Shown in pieces: positions 10,901 to 17,491 of a DNA stretch of 64,000 bases. Made by a program: the position numbers and the translations under genes. The DNA is taken from NCBI GenBank assembly GCA_949296425.1, contig CASFPN010000040.1:41568-105567 (forward strand). The letters run 5' to 3'. Below the pieces are notes generated by a model, which saw only the letters and a list, made by a program, of their open reading frames with translations, was not told the origin of the DNA and did no database searches. Origin of the DNA: an uncultured bacterium (lineage in GTDB: Bacteria > Cyanobacteriota > Vampirovibrionia > Gastranaerophilales > Gastranaerophilaceae). The stretch's first letter is position 1. Every line of letters begins with the position of its first letter.

Positions 10901-11555
10901 TCCCTGTAACTTGAACATAAGCCTTTATAAAGAAGTCTTTAAAGAATCCAATTGCATTAGATGCTTCTTCCCAAGATACACCGCTTTCTGAGGTTATAAT
11001 TTGTTTAAATTCTTCATATTTTCCATTTTTATCAAGATATCTTTCAATATCTGCAAGTTTAGGATAGTTTGCAGAGTAACCCTGAGATTCATTAAAGACC
11101 TTTAAAAAGACTTCAACAATGCCATCTTTTCTTTGTTTTGTATCTTTTGAGCTTTTAGAATCAATGTTGAACAAAATAGTTTCTGTAGGAACGGATGTAG
11201 CTAATTTCATATCTGCATAAGTCCAATCATCTAAATTAGATTTCCCTTCAAAGAATTCTATTGTTTTTTTACCTTTTACTTCTTTATTCGCAAGGAGATA
11301 TGACAATATCTTTAAGAAGTGAGATTTACCTGAACCAAAGAATCCGGAAATCCATACTCCAACTTTATCTGTTCTTTCTTCAAATGAGTTACGATAATTG
11401 CTGTAAAATGTGCTAAAGTGCTTGGAAAGCTCTTTTGTTACAACAAATTCGTCCAGTTCCTGATAAATAATAGCCTCGTCATCAACTTGTTCTACTTTAA
11501 CAACGCCGTTAATGTTTCTATTGATATCTTTTTCAAATAATTCTCTTAGCTTCAT
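7992..11555 (-). CDS. brxC: BREX P-loop ATPase BrxC
   Basis: 1187 residues from the chosen start. BrxC/PglY is the large ATPase of BREX. Walker A is GFFGSGKSHFLKIL near residues 66-79 and Walker B is LIFLVDEIGQFI near residue 258. The start MKLRELFEKDIN is chosen because it is the conserved N-terminus of the family and follows an AAAGGTG ribosome site; an in-frame extension upstream would overlap brxB and lacks such a site. The gene begins 10 nt after the brxB stop. The long C-terminal region has coiled-coil-like heptads. Confidence 0.95.
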   Translation of the reverse strand: MKLRELFEKDINRNINGVVKVEQVDDEAIIYQELDEFVVTKELSKHFSTFYSNYRNSFEERTDKVGVWISGFFGSGKSHFLKILSYLLANKEVKGKKTIEFFEGKSNLDDWTYADMKLATSVPTETILFNIDSKSSKDTKQRKDGIVEVFLKVFNESQGYSANYPKLADIERYLDKNGKYEEFKQIITSESGVSWEEASNAIGFFKDFFIKAYVQVTGTTEQSTQDLFKDVVEDSGITPEGFAKLIKEYLESKGSKNRLIFLVDEIGQFISDNTNLMLSLQTVVENLGTMCNGRAWVMVTSQEAIDSITKERFRDQDFSKIQGRFDTKLSLSGSNTDEVIKRRLLEKREDAKTLLSDYYNEQEKILANLITFSSQTSGMKMYENSGDFVDCYPFVPYQFKLLQSVFTELRNFSHAGVHLASGERSMLNAFHTALKEYGDKEITELVPFNVFYSTIQTFIDTDIVRIIAQAQEGNPDIEDFDIEVLKVLFLIKYIKEVPCDVENIATLIISNINESKNALKSKIEGALTRLKQATLIQQNGEEYSFLTNEEQDVTRGIKNTQIDSSDVLNEVYRNIYEEIYTKKSITPYPQGQSYYFVRKVDDVVRGSQAEDIEVKFITSMNSDYKFSESELKMKFLAGNTLFIKLNENGYLQELETILKTDKYIKQKSSVKQSEMQDMILKNRGAELIERKKRVKTLLEQAILESTFYTNGQIMEVSATSAAAKIENALKQIVENTYTNLHFIQERVRDEKEIHAKLIAPQGKLDERNKKALDDVLAFIQLNNSMSCTVTMQGLKQQYTRKPYGWSINDIAGVVADLAVKGDISILYNGVQCNYQDYNTVKYLTNDREIQSTVIKLKEKIDSAKIQQVIAIAQELFEKQDFVDDGEKLANSIRENLQNMIGDLQELNGRHNNPKYPKKTVIELGLSTLKELKNEPDVNGLFDLLIKQKDNLLTWKQEYKLLKSFFNTQVGIFDESLKIYDRVKRNEVYLTTFESEEVAKLNELISKLESIIDSPEPYSMIKDLPVLNSDITSIVNNVLEDYKQALGEVISDLAYYLAEEASKQGLECERYSNLFKINVTDLYERATDFGVLKAIEEKAKLYYEKILKQISEDSIAKKNLELHQQTGTEEHPDSEPMIQKELVFVNPTNVVQAMQILETEEDVDNYINKLSEELKNRIRNNKRIKLQG

Positions 11556-11565
11556 AACTACACCT

Positions 11566-12165
11566 TTACTCATTTGCAACGAGCCTGAATGCTCTGTAAT
11601 AATTGTCATCTTTTAAGCCTTCAAAGTTCGAACCTTTAAAAAGCCTTAATTCTTTTTGATCGTATGTTCCCGGATAGAACATAATAACCGGTATTTTGTC
11701 CAAAACCGCTTGAAGGTTGTTTAATACGTTGTGAGATCTCACCAGCGGATATACTTTTCCAACGCCGGATAAAATTACGAGATTGTGCTCTCCAAGCTCG
11801 TGTTTTATCATATTGATAAATTCTTCTATATTAATTACCCCTCTGAGAGTATTAATAAGACTTTCTGTTCCTTGTCTTTCTTCCGTTTCGATAGCCAAAT
11901 CAAGATATGTTTTGTTCCCGGCAGTCTTATTTGTCAGGATTTTTAACAATATTTCAAATAAATCAAATTCTATAGGTTTAATCTTTGAATTTGAATATGA
12001 ATAGCTGTTGATTAAGTCTTTTATGTATTGCCTTATTATCAGTTCATCCAACGGCTCATAATCAAAAATATGAAAATTTAACTCTCCACCCAGCGATTGT
12101 TGGTTGAAAAAAGAATCCTGTTCTATAATTTCTTTAATCTTATCCAGTCTTGCCCTAAGTTTCAT
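11566..12165 (-). CDS. brxB: BREX protein BrxB (DUF1788)
   Basis: A 199-residue BrxB family protein, second gene of canonical type 1 BREX operons and required for defence, with no enzymatic activity established. Diagnostic blocks include FHIFDYEPLDE near the start, VILSGVGKVYPLVRSHNVLNNLQ in the middle and VIMFYPGTYDQKELRLFKG near the end. It lies 3 nt after brxA and 10 nt before brxC. Confidence 0.93.
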   Translation of the reverse strand: MKLRARLDKIKEIIEQDSFFNQQSLGGELNFHIFDYEPLDELIIRQYIKDLINSYSYSNSKIKPIEFDLFEILLKILTNKTAGNKTYLDLAIETEERQGTESLINTLRGVINIEEFINMIKHELGEHNLVILSGVGKVYPLVRSHNVLNNLQAVLDKIPVIMFYPGTYDQKELRLFKGSNFEGLKDDNYYRAFRLVANE

Positions 12166-12168
12166 TAT

Positions 12169-12771
12169 CTATCCTAACATTGCTTTTGCGTATCTTTTAT
12201 CGCCGATTTCTTCCAGATGACCTGTAATCTGATATATGCCGAGCGGGATTGTTAATTCCGCGTTATCTCTATCGGAATTAATGTATCCGGCCCCGCTTAA
12301 CACTTCAAAATACGCTAATCGAAGTCTTTTTAACGTCGTTTCTTTGAAATTGGCTACAGTTTCACTCTGTTCCGCTTTGACAGAAAAATAATTTGAAATA
12401 TCTGACTTTGTCAGCTCCATTTGTCTTGAATAGATTTTGTCTACTAGAACTTCTTCCATAAATTCAAGGAATAATCTGTCATATTTTAAAATTGCATAAA
12501 AATTAATTAGTCTGCCGATTTCATTAGATTCTGTTAAAACCATATCTATCAAGAAATCGTCCAAATAATTCGCTCTTTCCCAAACAGCTCCGATATGTTT
12601 ATTGATAGCCTTAAAAGAACGATATTCAAATAAGTTTTCGTTAATTATCTTATCTGCTGCATCTTTTTTATTTAGACCATGCTTAATCAGATTACATACA
12701 ACTTTAAATTCGTTGTATAAGAATTGATTTCCTGTTAATCTTGCACTATATATCGCTTTTACCGTTTCCAT
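12169..12771 (-). CDS. brxA: BREX protein BrxA (DUF1819)
   Basis: 200 residues starting METVKAIYSARLTGNQF, which matches the BrxA (DUF1819) N-terminus; BrxA is a small DNA-binding helical protein that opens type 1 BREX operons. I place the start at 12769-12771 after a GGG-containing leader. A longer in-frame start at 12816 would read through the left inverted repeat and is less likely. The first gene of the operon, it lies only 18 nt downstream of the left arm of the putative invertible segment, so its transcription should depend on the orientation of that segment. Confidence 0.9.
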   Translation of the reverse strand: METVKAIYSARLTGNQFLYNEFKVVCNLIKHGLNKKDAADKIINENLFEYRSFKAINKHIGAVWERANYLDDFLIDMVLTESNEIGRLINFYAILKYDRLFLEFMEEVLVDKIYSRQMELTKSDISNYFSVKAEQSETVANFKETTLKRLRLAYFEVLSGAGYINSDRDNAELTIPLGIYQITGHLEEIGDKRYAKAMLG

Positions 12772-12789
12772 TTTCCAGTTACCCTTACG

Positions 12790-12812
12790 CAACACAATGT
12801 TATTATGTTGCC
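12790..12812. repeat. Left arm of 23-bp perfect inverted repeat (putative inversion site)
   Basis: This 23-bp sequence recurs, perfectly inverted, at 12962-12984. Each arm is itself an imperfect palindrome (AACATAAT, three bases, ATTGTGTT in one orientation), as expected of a tyrosine-recombinase core site with two recombinase-binding half-sites around a short asymmetric spacer. This copy lies in the predicted 5' leader of brxA. Confidence 0.85.
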
Positions 12813-12820
12813 ACAACTAA

Positions 12821-12829
12821 ATCATACCA
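12821..12829 (-). promoter_or_regulatory. Extended -10 promoter facing brxA inside the invertible segment
   Basis: On the minus strand the sequence reads TGG-TATGAT, an extended -10 (TGn plus a TATAAT-like hexamer). No good -35 lies 16-18 bp upstream (the best hexamer resembles AGTAAA), which is acceptable for an extended -10 promoter. The predicted start near 12814 gives a leader of about 43 nt containing the left inversion arm. Confidence 0.5.
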
Positions 12830-12961
12830 CAAACATTACTGATTTTACTATATATTACACTTCCTTCATTAAAGGTTTTATAGCCACTGTTTCGCTATTT
12901 TTATTATTTTAAGTGTAAATTTTATTTATTTTTACTTATGACTGTTGGTTTTCAAGAAAAA

Positions 12962-12984
12962 GGCAACATAATAACATTGTGTTG
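12962..12984. repeat. Right arm of 23-bp perfect inverted repeat (putative inversion site)
   Basis: Perfect reverse complement of 12790-12812. It starts 6 bp from the stop of the recombinase gene. Because the arm is internally palindromic and is flanked by A and T runs here, it could also act as an intrinsic terminator in either direction, insulating the recombinase transcript from the switch. Confidence 0.85.
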
Positions 12985-12990
12985 TCTTTT

Positions 12991-13530
12991 TTATAGATAA
13001 AAATTATTGTAACTTTCGTCAATTACATCCTGTTCTAAGCCGATATACCTCAACGTTATCGCAGAAGAAGAATGATTCAAAATCTTTTGTAAAAGTGGTA
13101 AATTATCAAACTTTTTATAATGATGATAGCCAAAAGTTTTTCTTAAGGTATGAGTTCCGATATTAATATCAAGTTTAGCTTTTTTCGCTGCTCGATTTAA
13201 TAATTTGTATGCTTGTACCCTGTCGAGTCTTTTCCCTTTTTGAGTTAAAAATAAAGGTCTTTCTAATTCTTTATCAACAACAAATTTTCCTATTTCACGT
13301 TGTAAGTTTTTGTTTAGGGGAAACTTTTTATGCTTTCGAGTTTTCTTTTCGTGAATTTCTATAAATTCTTTGTCCTTAACATCTTTAACGTTTAATGCAA
13401 GAATATCTGAAATTCTTAAACCACTATTAATTCCAAGATTAAATAATAACAAGTTTCTTTTGTTTGATGACAAAACTTTTTTAAACTTTGCGATGTCTTT
13501 TTTCTTTTTGATTGGCTCTACAATATTCAC
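12991..13530 (-). CDS. Small tyrosine recombinase (FimB-sized DNA invertase)
   Basis: 179 residues from a GTG start at 13528-13530, chosen because a near-perfect AAGGAGG lies 6 nt upstream; an in-frame extension to 13629 is possible but less plausible. The catalytic set of tyrosine recombinases is present in order: Arg in SGLRISDIL, a Lys-rich beta-hairpin (KKTRKHKK), HTLRKTF (HxxR), His in LNHSSS, and the nucleophile Tyr in LRYIG. It lacks the long N-terminal arm-binding domain of phage integrases and matches FimB/FimE-type invertases in size. It reads towards the BREX operon and stops 6 bp from an inversion arm, so its likely job is flipping the adjacent segment. Integration of the island is the alternative. 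Confidence 0.85.
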   Translation of the reverse strand: MNIVEPIKKKKDIAKFKKVLSSNKRNLLLFNLGINSGLRISDILALNVKDVKDKEFIEIHEKKTRKHKKFPLNKNLQREIGKFVVDKELERPLFLTQKGKRLDRVQAYKLLNRAAKKAKLDINIGTHTLRKTFGYHHYKKFDNLPLLQKILNHSSSAITLRYIGLEQDVIDESYNNFYL

Positions 13531-13752
13531 TCCATTCCTCCTTCCTTTTGCAGTTACAAACAAGTGCAATTTTAATAATAATCTGCTAATAATCTGCGTT
13601 TTCATAAGTTTATCTTCTGTCTTCGACACACATTACCCCTCAATACAACTATTTTCAAGTCTTTAATATTGAGGACTTATAATTTAATTAAACCCTATTC
13701 ATATTGCTGAATAAAATTTTGTTTTATCATTATTAATATAAGAGGTGACAAT

Positions 13753-13925
13753 ATGAAAAAATTTTAGTAATTTTATTTTCTTTGTTTTTATTCACAAGCA
13801 CTTGCTTTGTGGCAACAACTTCTTATGATAAATACTGACAAAAGACAGGTTCGTTTAAAAAAGATTCTTCAGATCGAATTACTGAATATGATAAATACGG
13901 AAGAAAAGTTGGAAGTTATAAATGA
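13753..13925 (+). pseudogene. Decayed small exported protein with YDKYG-type repeats
   Basis: ATG AAA AAA TTT TAG stops after four codons. Restoring one A in the opening A-run gives a signal-peptide-like reading (MKKILVILFSLFLF..., then TSTCFVATT), followed by YDKY-stop-QKTGSFK and YDKYGRKVGSYK, two copies of a YDKYGxKxGSxK repeat. The first repeat has TGA where Gly (GGA) is expected. One frameshift and at least one nonsense change indicate a pseudogene. An RGGTGA-type ribosome site precedes the ATG. Confidence 0.6.
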
Positions 13926-13930
13926 TTTAA

Positions 13931-13959
13931 TTGACAATCAGGTAAAAATAATATATTAT
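13931..13959 (+). promoter_or_regulatory. Promoter of the fic gene
   Basis: TTGACA (13931-13936), a 17-bp spacer, then TATTAT (13954-13959), on the plus strand. The predicted start near 13966 gives a 26-nt leader to the Fic ATG at 13992. Confidence 0.65.
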
Positions 13960-13984
13960 TAGGTTATATTAGGTCTAATTAGGT
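13958..13984. repeat. Three ATTAGGT direct repeats at exact 10-bp spacing
   Basis: ATTAGGT occurs at 13958, 13968 and 13978. The first overlaps the -10 of the fic promoter and the last supplies the AGGT ribosome site, 8 nt before the ATG. A helical period of 10 bp suggests a regulator binding one face of DNA, or expansion of the ribosome-site region by slippage. Confidence 0.6.
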
Positions 13985-13991
13985 ATTTATT

Positions 13992-15047
13992 ATGCTAGAA
14001 AATCTTGATATCAAAATAAACAACCAAATGCTTACTATCATCTCTGAAATAGACGAGTTTAAAGGTTCTTGGAAACTTTTAGGTCAAATGGCACCTGAAA
14101 AATTACAAGCACTGAAAAAAGTTGCTACGATTGAAAGTGTTGGCTCCTCAAATAGAATTGAAGGGAACAAACTTTCAGATAAACAAGTTGAAGAACTTTT
14201 ATCCAGAATTAATAAACAATCTTTTGCAAACCGGGATGAAGAAGAAGTTGCGGGATATGCAAAACTTGCAGATACAATATTTGAAGATTGGGAAGTAATT
14301 CCTTTATCCGAAAATTATATCAAGCAACTACATAAAATTTTATTAGAATATTCTTCTAAAGATGAGAAACATAAAGGTGAATACAAAAAGATTTCTAACG
14401 CTGTTGCGGCTTATGACAATAGTGGCAAAGAACTTGGAGTTGTTTTTGAAACCGCAACTCCTTTTGAAACACCATTAAAAATGCAAGAACTTATCGAATG
14501 GACCAACAAAAATTTGGCTGATAGATTTTATCATCCGTTGATTGTTATTGGAGTTTTTGTTGTTAATTTTCTTGCAATTCACCCGTTTCAAGATGGAAAT
14601 GGCAGACTATCTCGTGCTTTGACTAATCTTTTGTTGTTAAAATCCGGTTATTTGTATATTCCTTATAGCTCTACAGAATCAATAGTTGAAGACAATAAAG
14701 AGGCTTATTATAGAGCATTAAGGCAAACGCAAACTACTTTAAAAACAGGGTCAAATTACGAACCTTGGTTAATGTTTTTCTTAAAAACTCTGCAAAAACA
14801 AAAAATTAGATTGGAATATAAATTAGAACATACTGAAACTAAAAAATTATCTAATCTTGATTTACCGGAAGTTTCTGCAAAAATCATGGAAGTTTTTGAG
14901 ACAAAAGAACGTGCAACGATTTCTGAGTTGTCAGAATTAACCGGAATAAATATTAATACAATTAAAAAGCACCTTGCGAATCTTGTTGAAAATAAATATT
15001 TAATTAAGCATGGCAAAACTCGTGGGGCTTGGTATACAAAAGCATAA
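13992..15047 (+). CDS. Fic family protein (probable AMP transferase)
   Basis: 351 residues. The Fic active-site motif HPFQDGNGRLSR spans residues 197-208, with the catalytic His and the phosphate-binding GNGR loop intact. An N-terminal SNRIEG (about residues 53-58) matches the class II inhibitory motif [S/T]xxxE[G/N], whose Glu blocks ATP binding in the resting state. The C-terminus (ATISELSELTGININTIKKHLANLVENKYLIKHG) is a winged-helix DNA-binding domain, as in self-regulating Fic proteins of bacterial genomes. It has its own promoter and is convergent with the ABC-3C operon, 6 nt from the ATPase stop. Its target is unknown; context suggests defence or toxin-like function. Confidence 0.9.
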   Translation: MLENLDIKINNQMLTIISEIDEFKGSWKLLGQMAPEKLQALKKVATIESVGSSNRIEGNKLSDKQVEELLSRINKQSFANRDEEEVAGYAKLADTIFEDWEVIPLSENYIKQLHKILLEYSSKDEKHKGEYKKISNAVAAYDNSGKELGVVFETATPFETPLKMQELIEWTNKNLADRFYHPLIVIGVFVVNFLAIHPFQDGNGRLSRALTNLLLLKSGYLYIPYSSTESIVEDNKEAYYRALRQTQTTLKTGSNYEPWLMFFLKTLQKQKIRLEYKLEHTETKKLSNLDLPEVSAKIMEVFETKERATISELSELTGININTIKKHLANLVENKYLIKHGKTRGAWYTKA

Positions 15048-15053
15048 TTAATT

Positions 15054-16967
15054 TTAAGAGATCCATTCTTGTGGAATTAATGCTTCTCCGTTACTCCAAT
15101 TAGCAACAATATGTTTATACTCTTCAGGAATATCTCCCCAAACTAATTCGTCAGCATGGTCTGATACTATTATTTGCAACTTGCCATTAGCATCTTTAAC
15201 TGCATCTTGAAAAGTTTTAAACATCTTTTTAACTTGCTTAATATCTTTATCCTCAAATTTTTCATCTTCTTTTTTAAGAATTTTTTGAGGGAAATATACT
15301 TGACTAGGTTGGTCATACATTACAAAATTGAATATTGGAAGATTTTTTTCAATAAAATGGAAATGAAACCCTAAAATTACGCCTATATGAAAAGCTACCC
15401 AATTAGAACCACTACCGGTTTCCCATAAGTAAAAATCTTTATTTGAATATTCTTCTTTTTTGACTTTAATTGTCATATCATCTTTAATAAATTGCGAAAT
15501 ATAGTGAAATTCTTTTATATCTGGCAAGTATTTTTGTCCATATTTTATTATATTTTTAATGCAATTATTGTATTCAGCTTCGACATTGTCTATGCTTATT
15601 TCATCTATTTGTTTTTGAATATCTTTTATTTGATTATTTGTATCTTCGTCTTTTGAATTAGCAAATTCTAATAAAATTTTTGATTTTATAATTATATCTT
15701 CATAGATCTTTTCTACAATATTTTTCTTTTCTCCAATTTTAGAAATTTCAACTTTTTCTTTTTTTAAATCTTCAATATTCATAGAAATATCATTTATTTC
15801 TTTATCAATATCTAAAAGTTTTTTAACATATAGTGCGATTTCAGGTTCAAGCCTTTCTTTTAAACTATTAGTCAAAGCATCTAAATTTGAACAAAGTTCT
15901 TCTAAATCACCTAAACAAGTTGTTTCATCTACATTTTCTTCGCAAAAAGTGTGAATGAATTTTGCAATCTCCAAACGATTTGTCTTCGTTTTTAATCTTT
16001 CATTACGTTCTTTTAGCAATGCTATAAGTTCTTCTATGTGTTCTTTCTGAGATTGCAAAGTTATTAATCTGTTGTTTAATGGTTCTATTTCTTTATTAAT
16101 ATCATTTAATAAATCACTAATTGAATCTGCATTTTTTAAACTTGGAGATAAATCCCTTATAGTTTTTTCTGAAAGTATTTTTAAGATATTCTTATATTCC
16201 TTTGGATTTCTAATTTTATCAGAATATGTTTCATCAAGTAAACCGTATTTAATAGCATTTGAAATAATTGATTCGCATTTTTCAAGTTGTATAGCTTTTG
16301 TTCTTTTTGTTTCTTCTTTTATTTTAAGTAATTTATTTAATTTATCTTTTAAATTATCTAGTTTAATTCTATTTTCAATATTTTCTAATGTTTCTGCACC
16401 AATCACAAGATTAAAGACTGGTAACATTAATCGTTTATACTGTGAAACATCCATTTTATATAGTAAACAGTTGGGATTAGCAACAATATATTGTGGTTGA
16501 AAGTTAAATGTAACTAAATCTCTAAAGCTTAATCTTGAATCTCTGATTCCTAAAGAGTGAGCTGGCTCGTAAAAAGGAACACCCATAATTTTATTTAGTT
16601 CTAATTTAAAGTCTTTAATATCTTTTTCATCACTCCTATCAACAAGAGACGGTATGTTTTCTATATTTTCTAATACTATAATTTTATTACTTGCTTCATC
16701 AAGATTTTCTCTTACTATTAGCACTTTTGTCTCATCAATATTTAAGACAATTCCAAACCATGCAGAATAATCTCTAATATGACCCACCGGAATTTTATTT
16801 TGTTTACTTCCTAAACAATAATCTATTATAGGTATAATTGCTGATTTACCTGTTTGTGATAACCCATAAATTATGTTAATTTTACCTTTTGCAAACGAAA
16901 GAATCTTTGGTTCTAAACTTGGATTTTTAGCCCATATTACAATATTTTCTATTTGAATATTTTTCAT
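15054..16967 (-). CDS. ABC-three-component (ABC-3C) ATPase, DUF3732 type
   Basis: 637 residues with an SMC/Rad50-like outline. Walker A GLSQTGKSAI is at residues 35-44, and the following IIDYCLGS, IPVGHIRDYSAWFG block is characteristic of DUF3732 proteins. The middle is a long Glu/Lys/Leu-rich coiled coil (about residues 200-460). The C-terminal lobe has GSGSNWVAFHIGVILGFHFHF (ABC-signature-like) and FNFVMYDQPSQVYFP (Walker-B/D-loop-like). DUF3732 ATPases are the motor of ABC-3C conflict systems described from comparative genomics. It overlaps the middle component by one base (TAATG) and is last in the operon. Confidence 0.8.
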   Translation of the reverse strand: MKNIQIENIVIWAKNPSLEPKILSFAKGKINIIYGLSQTGKSAIIPIIDYCLGSKQNKIPVGHIRDYSAWFGIVLNIDETKVLIVRENLDEASNKIIVLENIENIPSLVDRSDEKDIKDFKLELNKIMGVPFYEPAHSLGIRDSRLSFRDLVTFNFQPQYIVANPNCLLYKMDVSQYKRLMLPVFNLVIGAETLENIENRIKLDNLKDKLNKLLKIKEETKRTKAIQLEKCESIISNAIKYGLLDETYSDKIRNPKEYKNILKILSEKTIRDLSPSLKNADSISDLLNDINKEIEPLNNRLITLQSQKEHIEELIALLKERNERLKTKTNRLEIAKFIHTFCEENVDETTCLGDLEELCSNLDALTNSLKERLEPEIALYVKKLLDIDKEINDISMNIEDLKKEKVEISKIGEKKNIVEKIYEDIIIKSKILLEFANSKDEDTNNQIKDIQKQIDEISIDNVEAEYNNCIKNIIKYGQKYLPDIKEFHYISQFIKDDMTIKVKKEEYSNKDFYLWETGSGSNWVAFHIGVILGFHFHFIEKNLPIFNFVMYDQPSQVYFPQKILKKEDEKFEDKDIKQVKKMFKTFQDAVKDANGKLQIIVSDHADELVWGDIPEEYKHIVANWSNGEALIPQEWIS

Positions 16968-17491
16968 TACAAGATTACCTCTAAGTTTTTTATAACTTTA
17001 TTAATATCATCATCTTTTGCATAAATTTTTGCTAATATATTTGTAGCTTTTATCAAAACCATTAATTCTTTGTTTAATGGTTCATTGTATGGATTTATAT
17101 CATTTGTTTGAACTGTTCCATTAGGATTAACAATTATTAAATTTGCTTCTATAGCAAATATTATTGAAGATATAACAAATTCTCTAAATTTTAATATTAC
17201 TCCATTTATAGTTCCAAGAGCGAAGTTGTCCTTTGATTTTCCTATATATCCTATTTTTTCATATAGTTTACTTATTTTTGTGATTTGATGAGATTTATTA
17301 CTGTTGTCAAACCAAAATATAAGTTCCCTCACATCTCTAACCATTATTAATGGTATAAAAATGAATATATCAAGTAAATTCGTATAAATATTGCGTTCTC
17401 GATAAAAAGTATTTGAAAATACATATATTAAATATGCTCCAAGTGCTGAATTTTGTATGTCATTACAGTATTTTTTATATATTGTTTTCAT
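16967..17491 (-). CDS. ABC-3C middle component
   Basis: 174 residues from the ATG at 17491, chosen for its AAGGA ribosome site five bases upstream; it overlaps the end of the effector gene by 17 nt. The protein is small, helical and without recognisable catalytic motifs. Position and size between a nuclease-like effector and a DUF3732 ATPase identify it as the middle component that bridges the two in ABC-3C systems. The family assignment is by context rather than by a strong sequence motif. Confidence 0.65.
   Translation of the reverse strand: MKTIYKKYCNDIQNSALGAYLIYVFSNTFYRERNIYTNLLDIFIFIPLIMVRDVRELIFWFDNSNKSHQITKISKLYEKIGYIGKSKDNFALGTINGVILKFREFVISSIIFAIEANLIIVNPNGTVQTNDINPYNEPLNKELMVLIKATNILAKIYAKDDDINKVIKNLEVIL

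Larger units (their letters stand above)
12790..12984. other. Putative invertible promoter segment controlling BREX
   Basis: A 149-bp AT-rich segment (12813-12961) bracketed by perfect 23-bp inverted repeats, between brxA and a small tyrosine recombinase gene. In the orientation given, an extended -10 element points at brxA. Inversion would turn this promoter away from the BREX operon towards the end of the recombinase gene. The arrangement is that of fim-type or invertron phase switches. Inversion itself is inferred; the repeats, spacing, promoter-like element and adjacent recombinase are seen directly. Confidence 0.75.

Noticed and set aside
12772..12816. N-terminal extension of BrxA starting at 12816
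   Set aside because: It would translate the inversion arm; the METVKAIYSARLTG start fits the family, and the extension would change with inversion.
12991..13530. Integrase of an integrated element with att sites
   Set aside because: The 23-bp repeats are inverted, not direct, and lie on the same side of the gene. That geometry gives inversion rather than excision, and the protein lacks an arm-binding domain.
13753..13925. UGA recoding as glycine or tryptophan
   Set aside because: Only this decayed reading would need it, and it also needs a frameshift repair. Elsewhere TGA closes frames normally, for example the ATG just upstream of the nrdJ GTG start.
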